Part shown: positions 1 to 4,182 of the stretch, one piece after another | Position numbering within the stretch: position 1 is the stretch's first letter | Layout: every line of letters starts with the position of its first letter | From: DAOUFU01 sp034429275 | GTDB lineage: Bacteria; Chloroflexota; Anaerolineae; Aggregatilineales; Aggregatilineaceae | Assembly (NCBI GenBank): GCA_034429275.1 | Contig: DAOUFU010000289.1 | Span: 1 to 7,312, forward strand | DNA length: 7,312 bases | Direction of reading: 5' to 3' | Made by a program: the position numbers and the translations under genes | The notes under the pieces: generated by a model | Database searches by the model: none | What the model saw: the letters and a program-made list of their open reading frames with translations, nothing else | Told to the model about the DNA's origin: nothing

Positions 1-308
1 GGCTTGACGGCGTAGGGGTGGCTCTCGCTGCCCACCCACACCGCGCGGATCAGGCGCGGATCGATGGCCGCGCGCGCCAGCGCGTTCTGTGCCGCCTCGA
101 TAGACATGGTGATGACGTCCTCGTCCAGCCCGGCGACTGCCTTCTCTTTGATGGGCGTGCCGCCGGTCCCACCGGTCCATACGCGGCTGACCTCGCTGGC
201 GGGCAGGCGATAGCGCGGCACATACGCGCCGTAACCGACGATACCGACCGGGCGATCCGGCTTGAGCACGGTTTGCCCGATCTTCAGGGGATTGATGGCA
301 TCCGACAT
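1..308 (-). CDS. Hydroxymethylglutaryl-CoA synthase, archaeal type (N-terminal part, runs off left edge)
   Basis: This gene encodes the enzyme that condenses acetyl-CoA with acetoacetyl-CoA to give HMG-CoA, the first committed step toward mevalonate, in the cytoplasm. Only 102 complete codons are present. The translation begins MSDAINPLKIGQTVLKP, followed by a stretch reading VGIVGYGAYVPRYRL, then EVSRVW, KAVAGLDEDVITM, ALARAAIDPRLIRAVWVGSE and SHPYAVKP at the edge. From memory this closely follows archaeal HMG-CoA synthases (the Pyrococcus type, thiolase fold), where VGIVGYGAYVP, GLDED and GSES.PYAVKP are hallmarks; it is less like the MvaS of Gram-positive cocci. The catalytic Glu/Cys/His residues lie beyond the window. 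The ATG at 308-306 is supported by a GGAG six bases upstream (318-315). The leader carries a duplicated 39-bp element. The family is secure; the activity is inferred from it. Confidence 0.9.
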   Translation of the reverse strand, partial: MSDAINPLKIGQTVLKPDRPVGIVGYGAYVPRYRLPASEVSRVWTGGTGGTPIKEKAVAGLDEDVITMSIEAAQNALARAAIDPRLIRAVWVGSESHPYAVK

Positions 309-314
309 GGCGTT

Positions 315-318
315 CTCC
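315..318 (-). promoter_or_regulatory. Ribosome binding site of the HMG-CoA synthase gene
   Basis: On the minus strand GGAG sits six bases before the ATG at 308-306, which fixes the start. It overlaps the end of the first 39-bp repeat copy (317-355), so that repeat copy lies directly against the translation initiation region. The second copy does not carry the GGAG because the bases after it differ. Confidence 0.6.
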
Positions 319-355
319 GTCTCTTACGCAGACACCGGGCAGCAGGGAACAACCG
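317..355. repeat. 39-bp direct repeat, copy 1
   Basis: This is an exact 39-bp sequence, starting CCGTCTCTTACG and ending GGGAACAACCG on the plus strand, repeated without mismatch at 390-428. Flanking bases differ on both sides, so the identity stops sharply. The copy-to-copy period is 73 bp and the 34 bp between copies do not resemble the sequence after copy 2. Each copy contains a short inverted repeat GTCT-N7-AGAC (319-333 here). This copy ends next to the ribosome binding site of the HMG-CoA synthase gene, so it is probably in that gene's 5' leader. It could be an operator, a duplicated promoter segment or simply a local duplication; the sequence does not decide between them. Confidence 0.9.
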
Positions 356-389
356 TACAGCGCCAACTCAGCGCGGCGTGCAGCGGGCG

Positions 390-428
390 CCGTCTCTTAC
401 GCAGACACCGGGCAGCAGGGAACAACCG
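390..428. repeat. 39-bp direct repeat, copy 2
   Basis: This is the second exact copy of the element at 317-355, in the same orientation, with the GTCT-N7-AGAC inverted repeat at 392-406. It lies upstream of copy 1 as read by the HMG-CoA synthase gene and about 180 bp upstream of the start of the divergent membrane protein gene. No third copy was found in the window. Confidence 0.9.
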
Positions 429-478
429 CGCGCCGCCCGGAGGAATTGAACTTACCGCGCAGATGGTATCAGCGAACG

Positions 479-508
479 GCTCTCAAAAGCTATCAGAAGC
501 TCTCAGGA
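479..508. repeat. Three tandem imperfect 10-bp units
   Basis: The plus strand reads GCTCTCAAAA, GCTATCAGAA, GCTCTCAGGA in three consecutive 10-bp units. The units differ by one to three bases from one another and share the core GCT-TCA. A period of 10 bp is close to one helical turn, so all three would face the same side of the DNA. They lie 31 bp upstream of the -35 box of the membrane protein gene. A regulator binding site is possible but unproven. Confidence 0.55.
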
Positions 509-538
509 AGGTGGCAGGGTTGGGCAGCGACGGGATTG

Positions 539-567
539 TTGGCGAATAAGCGGGCACAGCGTATAGT
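539..567 (+). promoter_or_regulatory. Sigma70-type promoter for the membrane-anchored nuclease-like gene
   Basis: A -35 box TTGGCG (539-544) and a -10 box TATAGT (562-567) are separated by exactly 17 bp. The -10 box matches the TATAAT consensus at five of six positions and the -35 box matches TTGACA at four of six. Transcription would begin near 574 and give a leader of about 34 bases before the ATG at 608. This is the best promoter visible in the window. Confidence 0.6.
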
Positions 568-595
568 ACAGCTGTCGAATACACACGCAGCTCGT

Positions 596-604
596 GAGGA
601 AGGA
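596..604 (+). promoter_or_regulatory. Ribosome binding site that fixes the start at 608
   Basis: The sequence GAGGAAGGA ends three bases before ATG 608, and its first GAGGA core ends seven bases before it. This places the start at 608, right at a signal-anchor sequence. The reading frame stays open further upstream from a TTG at 446, but that start has only a cramped GGAGG two bases away and would put a polar extension in front of the membrane segment. Confidence 0.7.
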
Positions 605-607
605 ACG

Positions 608-1423
608 ATGGTGATCTTTCTACGACGCCTGGTGCTGGCAGCAGCCGTGATCGGCATGGTGATCTGCGTCGTGCTGCTGCTCAACTTCACCGCTCCCAAC
701 CCGACTCACCGCCGCTATTCGAGCGAGACGGTGCTCACCACCGAAGCGGCCAGGGGCGATGCCATCGGCGCGGAAGGGGAGCGCATCCTGACCCGCGATC
801 TGGACCAGCCCAACAACAACGACCGCAGCCAGCGCTTGTGTATCTGCGGCACCGGCACGACGCATCCCCCCGCCGAGTGCCAGGTCTGCATTACGCACGT
901 GCAGATGGTGCTCAGCTATCGCATTCCCGACTTTGTGACGGATGACTATATCGCCGAAGTCAAGAACCGGGTCTCGCTCAGTGTGAACGAGAGAAGCATC
1001 TACAACCAACTGCGCGACTATGCCGCCGCCGCCGACAATCTCGGCATCCCCTTCTGGCTGTTCGTGCGCACCAATACGCGCGTCCCGGACGAGATCGACA
1101 GGCTGGTCGAAGCCACCGGCGGCGACGTGGTCTATTACCTGGCCGTGCCCGGCTACAGTGACCCGGTCGATCGGGCCGCCGGGCGCGGCCTGGCCGCCTG
1201 CGGCGCAGCGGCGGCAGGCCTGCTGCTGTGGGAACTGCGCGTTCACCGGCGGCTCGCGGCGCTGCGCTGGCCGCGCCTGCGACCAATGCGCGCCAGCGCG
1301 AAAGACCCGCGCGCCCCGATCGACGACGCCGAGCAGCTGCTGTACCGCGTCAAGAGCCGCGCGGACCGGGTGCGCGCCCCGGATGAACCGCCCGACCGGC
1401 CCGGCGAACCGCCGCCCGCGTAG
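608..1423 (+). CDS. Membrane-anchored PD-(D/E)xK nuclease-like protein with four-cysteine cluster
   Basis: The gene encodes a 271-residue protein of no characterised family I can name as a whole. Residues 8-28 form a hydrophobic signal anchor preceded by R6-R7. A C78-x-C80 ... C91-x-x-C94 cluster, likely metal-binding, precedes a domain at about 98-180 that looks like the PD-(D/E)xK restriction-endonuclease fold. That domain has P107-D108, then E117-V-K119, then Q134-x-x-x-Y138 (QLRDY), then a strand PFWLFVR at 148-154. The pattern resembles the nuclease domains of bacterial polymorphic toxins (Tox-REase-7-like). Residues 194-210 are a second hydrophobic stretch, followed by an Arg-rich, Pro-rich tail. 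The positive-inside rule predicts both ends in the cytoplasm and the nuclease-like domain outside. The gene has its own promoter, is divergent from HMG-CoA synthase and converges on the dehydratase gene. The coding call is firm; the fold is a motif-based inference; substrate and role are unknown. Confidence 0.8.
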   Translation: MVIFLRRLVLAAAVIGMVICVVLLLNFTAPNPTHRRYSSETVLTTEAARGDAIGAEGERILTRDLDQPNNNDRSQRLCICGTGTTHPPAECQVCITHVQMVLSYRIPDFVTDDYIAEVKNRVSLSVNERSIYNQLRDYAAAADNLGIPFWLFVRTNTRVPDEIDRLVEATGGDVVYYLAVPGYSDPVDRAAGRGLAACGAAAAGLLLWELRVHRRLAALRWPRLRPMRASAKDPRAPIDDAEQLLYRVKSRADRVRAPDEPPDRPGEPPPA

Positions 1424-1436
1424 GCTCGGCCCCTAC
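1420..1436. terminator. Small hairpin over the convergent stop codons (possible weak bidirectional terminator)
   Basis: GTAGG (1420-1424) and CCTAC (1432-1436) can pair with a seven-base loop. The TAG stop of the plus-strand gene (1421-1423) lies in one arm and the TAG stop of the minus-strand gene (1435-1433) in the other. The stem is only five base pairs and has no T-run on either side, so an intrinsic terminator is doubtful. With only 9 bp between the two stop codons there is no room for a separate terminator here. Confidence 0.2.
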
Positions 1437-2593
1437 TCGCCCTTGAAGCGCTTGTGCCAGTCATCCGCGAACAGGTTGAAGTGGAACTGCTGGCGCGGGT
1501 GCGCGGCGATGTAGTCCTCGTTCAGCGTGACGCCCAGGCCCGGCCCTTCCGGCAGGCTGAAGTAGCCATCGACGACGGGCGGGCAGCCGGGCGCAGCCTG
1601 CATGATGTCTTGGTTGACGAAGTCGTTGAAGAATTCCTGAATCTTAAAATTGGGCGTGCTGGCGGCAAAATGCAGCGCGGCGGCGGTCGAGACCGGGCCG
1701 CCCACATTGTGCGGCGCGACCAGCATATAGTAGGTATCCGCCCAGGCCGCCAACTTCTTGGCGAAAGCCAGCCCGCCAAACGCGGTGATGTCCGGCTGGA
1801 GGATGTCCGCCGCCTGCATCTCGATCAACGGGCGATAGTCGTGCAGCGTGTTGAGCCGCTCGCCCGTCGCCACCGGGATTCCCAGCGGCGCGATGGCCTC
1901 ACTGGTGCGCTTGAGCGCGCTCAGGTTGTCCGGCGGGATCGGCTCTTCCACCCAGTCGGGGCCATAAGGGGCCAGCGCGCGCGCCATCTCGACGGCGGTC
2001 ACCGGGTTGAAGCGCCCGTGCATCTCGATCAGCATCTCGGTATCCGGCCCAATGGCATCGCGCACGGCCTCGACCAGCGAGATGATCCGCCGCTTCTCGG
2101 CGCGATCCAGCTCGTAATAGCCGCCGCCGAAGGGGTCGAACTTGAGCGCCTTGTACCCTTTCGCCATCACCTGCCTGGCCGCCGCGTGGAACTCTTCGGG
2201 TGTGCGCTCGACGCGGTACCAGGCGTTGGCATAGGCTTTGATTTTGTCGCGCACTGCGCCGCCCAGCAGCCGGTAGACCGGCTGGCCGAGCGCCTTGCCC
2301 ATGATGTCCCAGCAGGCGATCTCGATCAGCGCGATGCCGATCATGACAATCTCGCCGGAGCGCATGAAGTCGTCGCGCAGCATCCGCGAGGTGATTCGCT
2401 CGATGTTGAACGGGTCCTCGCCCAGCACATACCGTTCAACCGCCTGCGCCAGGTAGCCGAGCACGGCGTCATCCCGGTTGACGATACGCGCCTCGCCCAC
2501 CCCGACTAACCCCTCGTCGGTTTCGACCTTCACATACGTCAGGTTGCGCCATTCGGTGCCCAGCACCATCGGGGTAACACGGGTAATTTTCAT
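1433..2593 (-). CDS. Enolase-superfamily sugar-acid dehydratase (gluconate/galactonate dehydratase-like)
   Basis: The 386-residue protein is a full-length member of the mandelate racemase/muconate lactonizing enzyme family. Such enzymes use Mg2+ to abstract a proton next to a carboxylate; the dehydratase branch turns D-gluconate or D-galactonate into the 2-keto-3-deoxy acid. The N-terminal cap domain (about 1-120) is followed by the barrel. Candidate metal ligands are E190 (IEMHGRF), E216 (WVEEP) and E245 (TGER). The acid-base residues expected from E. coli D-galactonate dehydratase are kept: H192, D268 (ILQPD), H295 (APHN) and E320 (IQE). The segment YKALKFDPFG (147-156) and the following HGRFN recall archaeal gluconate dehydratase. 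The ATG at 2593 lies three bases after the HMG-CoA reductase stop, and its AAGGAG is inside the end of that gene, so translation is probably coupled. The exact substrate cannot be read from sequence. Confidence 0.88.
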   Translation of the reverse strand: MKITRVTPMVLGTEWRNLTYVKVETDEGLVGVGEARIVNRDDAVLGYLAQAVERYVLGEDPFNIERITSRMLRDDFMRSGEIVMIGIALIEIACWDIMGKALGQPVYRLLGGAVRDKIKAYANAWYRVERTPEEFHAAARQVMAKGYKALKFDPFGGGYYELDRAEKRRIISLVEAVRDAIGPDTEMLIEMHGRFNPVTAVEMARALAPYGPDWVEEPIPPDNLSALKRTSEAIAPLGIPVATGERLNTLHDYRPLIEMQAADILQPDITAFGGLAFAKKLAAWADTYYMLVAPHNVGGPVSTAAALHFAASTPNFKIQEFFNDFVNQDIMQAAPGCPPVVDGYFSLPEGPGLGVTLNEDYIAAHPRQQFHFNLFADDWHKRFKGE

Positions 2594-2596
2594 GAA

Positions 2597-3913
2597 TCAG
2601 GACTCCTTTCGCAGTTCACGGACAAGTTCGGCGGCGCGGGCAGTGGTGATCTGCCCTTCGTTCACCATGCGCTCGGCGACCGCCGCCACTTCGTCGCCGT
2701 GCGCGCCCGCCGCCACCGCCATCTGGCGCGCGTGCAGGCTCATGTGCCCACGCTGGATACCCTCGGTCGCCAGCGCACGGATCGCGGCGAAATTCTGCGC
2801 CAGCCCCACCGCGGCCATCACCTGGGCCAGCTCCGCCGCCGTCGAAATGCCCAGAATCTTGAGCGCGATCTGGGCCGTGGGATGCACGCGAGTCGCACCG
2901 CCCACGATGCCCACCGCCAGCGGAAGCTCGATCCGCCCATGCAGGTCGCCCTGTGCATCCTGCCACCCCTCGGTGAGCGAGCGGTACTGGCCGGAGCGGG
3001 CGGCATAGGCATGTGCGCCCGCTTCGAGCGCGCGCCAGTCGTTGCCGGTCGCCAGCGCCACCGCGTCGATGCCGTTCATGATGCCCTTGTTGTGCGTGGC
3101 GGCGCGGTAGGGATCGGCGGCGGCCATGCCCCACGCCTCGACAATCCAGCGCCCGATCACCGCGCCGTCCTGGTCCTCGGTGGAAAGCGCATCCGCCGGG
3201 ATGACGCATTCCGCGCACGCCTTACGCCGGTCGCTCAGGTTGCTCAGGATGCGCAGGTTCACGCGCCCCCCGGTCAACTGCTCGATCAAGGGGGCGAGCC
3301 GCTCGCAGGTAGTGTTGATGGCATTTGCCCCCATCGCGTCACGCACATCAAACAGCAGGTGAACGATCAGCATCGGCCCCACCGGCGTATCGACCAGGGG
3401 CCGAAGCTCCAACCCGCGCGCCCCGCCGCCCAGTTCAACCAGCGTGCGGTCGCAGCAGTTGGCCTCGTCGAGCAGTTCGGCCCGCGCATCCCACACCCGC
3501 CCCGCCGCCGCATAGACGTTATCCACGTCCATCACCTGGATTTGCCCGATCATCACGGGGTCATCGGCGGTGGTGATGAAGCCGCCCGCGCCCCGCGCCA
3601 GCCGGGCCGCATAGCTCACCCCGGCCACGATGCTCGGCTCTTCGACTACCATCGGGATCAGAAAATCCGTCCCGTTGATCAGAAAATTGGTGGCGACACC
3701 CATCGGCAGCGCGTAGACGCCGATCACGTTCTCGATCATGTGCTCGGCCTGGGTGGGCGTCAGCCCGGAGATCCCTAGCAGCGCCGCCTGCTCTTCATGA
3801 GTCAGCCCGGCCCACTGCGCGACAATCGCCGCCCGCTCGGCCAGCGGTCGCCGGTAAAACCCCGACAGCCGCGATGATCGCCGCCGCGCGGGTTGTTCGT
3901 TGGTTCCTGCCAT
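2597..3913 (-). CDS. mvaA: Hydroxymethylglutaryl-CoA reductase, class II
   Basis: This soluble enzyme interconverts HMG-CoA and mevalonate with a nicotinamide cofactor. The 438-residue length and lack of membrane segments fit the bacterial class II form, and the sequence follows Pseudomonas mevalonii MvaA closely from memory. Motifs in order are ENVIGVYALP (61-70), VVEEPSIV with catalytic E92, the dinucleotide-binding DAMGAN (192-197), THNKGIMNGID with K276, TGNDWRA with D292, and GIQRGHMSLHAR with catalytic H390. All four catalytic residues sit nine positions after their P. mevalonii counterparts (E83, K267, D283, H381), so no indels separate them. D155 matches D146 of P. mevalonii, which favours NADH; this is an inference. 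With HMG-CoA synthase nearby, mevalonate synthesis is more likely than breakdown. The start chosen is the ATG at 3913, two codons inside a GTG at 3919, because GAGG is seven bases before the ATG. Confidence 0.95.
   Translation of the reverse strand: MAGTNEQPARRRSSRLSGFYRRPLAERAAIVAQWAGLTHEEQAALLGISGLTPTQAEHMIENVIGVYALPMGVATNFLINGTDFLIPMVVEEPSIVAGVSYAARLARGAGGFITTADDPVMIGQIQVMDVDNVYAAAGRVWDARAELLDEANCCDRTLVELGGGARGLELRPLVDTPVGPMLIVHLLFDVRDAMGANAINTTCERLAPLIEQLTGGRVNLRILSNLSDRRKACAECVIPADALSTEDQDGAVIGRWIVEAWGMAAADPYRAATHNKGIMNGIDAVALATGNDWRALEAGAHAYAARSGQYRSLTEGWQDAQGDLHGRIELPLAVGIVGGATRVHPTAQIALKILGISTAAELAQVMAAVGLAQNFAAIRALATEGIQRGHMSLHARQMAVAAGAHGDEVAAVAERMVNEGQITTARAAELVRELRKES
2603..2608 (-). 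promoter_or_regulatory. Ribosome binding site of the dehydratase, inside the reductase gene
   Basis: AAGGAG on the minus strand lies nine bases before the ATG at 2593-2591 and encodes part of the last codons (Arg-Lys-Glu-Ser) of HMG-CoA reductase. Ribosomes finishing the reductase would stop a few bases from the next start. This is the usual arrangement for coupled genes in one operon. Confidence 0.65.
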
Positions 3914-3920
3914 GTGCACA

Positions 3921-3924
3921 CCTC
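3921..3924 (-). promoter_or_regulatory. Ribosome binding site deciding the reductase start
   Basis: GAGG on the minus strand is seven bases before the ATG at 3913-3911 but only one base before the in-frame GTG at 3919-3917. The spacing favours the ATG. Confidence 0.55.
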
Positions 3925-3977
3925 GCGTTCACTGCCAACAGCCACACCGCCAAGTCTAGCGCATCCCGGCGCAGTTG

Positions 3978-3983
3978 TGTATA
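3978..3983 (-). promoter_or_regulatory. Candidate -10 box for the reductase-dehydratase operon
   Basis: TATACA on the minus strand, about 65 bases upstream of the reductase start, is the most AT-rich hexamer in an otherwise GC-rich spacer and resembles a -10 element. No convincing -35 box lies 16-18 bp upstream, so an activator-dependent promoter is possible, as is chance. The rest of 3914-4030 shows no other clear signal. Confidence 0.25.
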
Positions 3984-4030
3984 GCCCCGCCGGGCGAGGG
4001 CAGGGCCTTGCCGCCAGGAAACAGGCCCAG

Positions 4031-4057
4031 AAAACCAAAGCGCCATCAAATGGCGCT
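4031..4057 (-). terminator. Intrinsic terminator of the large regulator gene
   Basis: On the minus strand AGCGCCAT (4057-4050) pairs perfectly with ATGGCGCT (4046-4039) around a three-base loop TTG, and is followed by TTGGTTTT (4038-4031). An eight-base-pair stem with a U-rich tail is a standard intrinsic terminator. It lies about 125 bases after the regulator stop at 4183 and about 120 bases before the reductase start. It therefore separates the regulator transcript from the reductase-dehydratase operon. Confidence 0.75.
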
Positions 4058-4086
4058 GAAATTCCCGGCTGTATGCACTGTTCACC

Positions 4087-4099
4087 TTGTGGGGCACAA
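4087..4099. repeat. 13-bp palindrome between the regulator and its terminator
   Basis: TTGTG-GGG-CACAA is a perfect inverted repeat with five-base arms and a three-base spacer. It lies in the 3' untranslated part of the regulator transcript and upstream of the reductase promoter region. It could be an operator or part of an RNA structure. At this length chance is also plausible. Confidence 0.3.
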
Positions 4100-4182
4100 C
4101 CCAACTCACCGGCAGAGGCTGTGAACCCCGTCCCAACACGATCCGCATTCTGGCAGCGCGCGGAATCGCCGCCGTCCCCGCC

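Noticed and set aside
317..428. Two 39-bp repeats with a 34-bp spacer as a minimal CRISPR array
   Set aside because: The geometry is CRISPR-like, but there are only two copies, no further repeat on either side, no cas gene in the window, and the copies lie in a gene leader against a ribosome binding site. A duplicated leader element explains them better.
18..549. Plus-strand reading frames across the left end, including the repeats
   Set aside because: They lie opposite the HMG-CoA synthase gene, which has clear family motifs on the minus strand. Their Arg/Ala-rich translations are typical antisense products of GC-rich coding DNA.
446..607. N-terminal extension of the membrane protein from a TTG at 446
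   Set aside because: The frame is open, but GGAGG is only two bases from the TTG, the extension would contain the promoter and the 10-bp units, and it would precede a clear signal anchor. ATG 608 has a much better ribosome binding site.
1454..2509. 351-codon plus-strand reading frame opposite the dehydratase
   Set aside because: It is fully antisense to a protein with intact catalytic motifs, has no recognisable domain and has the composition of a shadow frame.
2699..3778. 359-codon plus-strand reading frame opposite the reductase
   Set aside because: It is antisense to a complete HMG-CoA reductase and its His/Arg/Gln-rich translation has no domain features.
3914..3919. GTG at 3919 as the reductase start
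   Set aside because: It is only one base from the GAGG, whereas the ATG two codons later has seven-base spacing.
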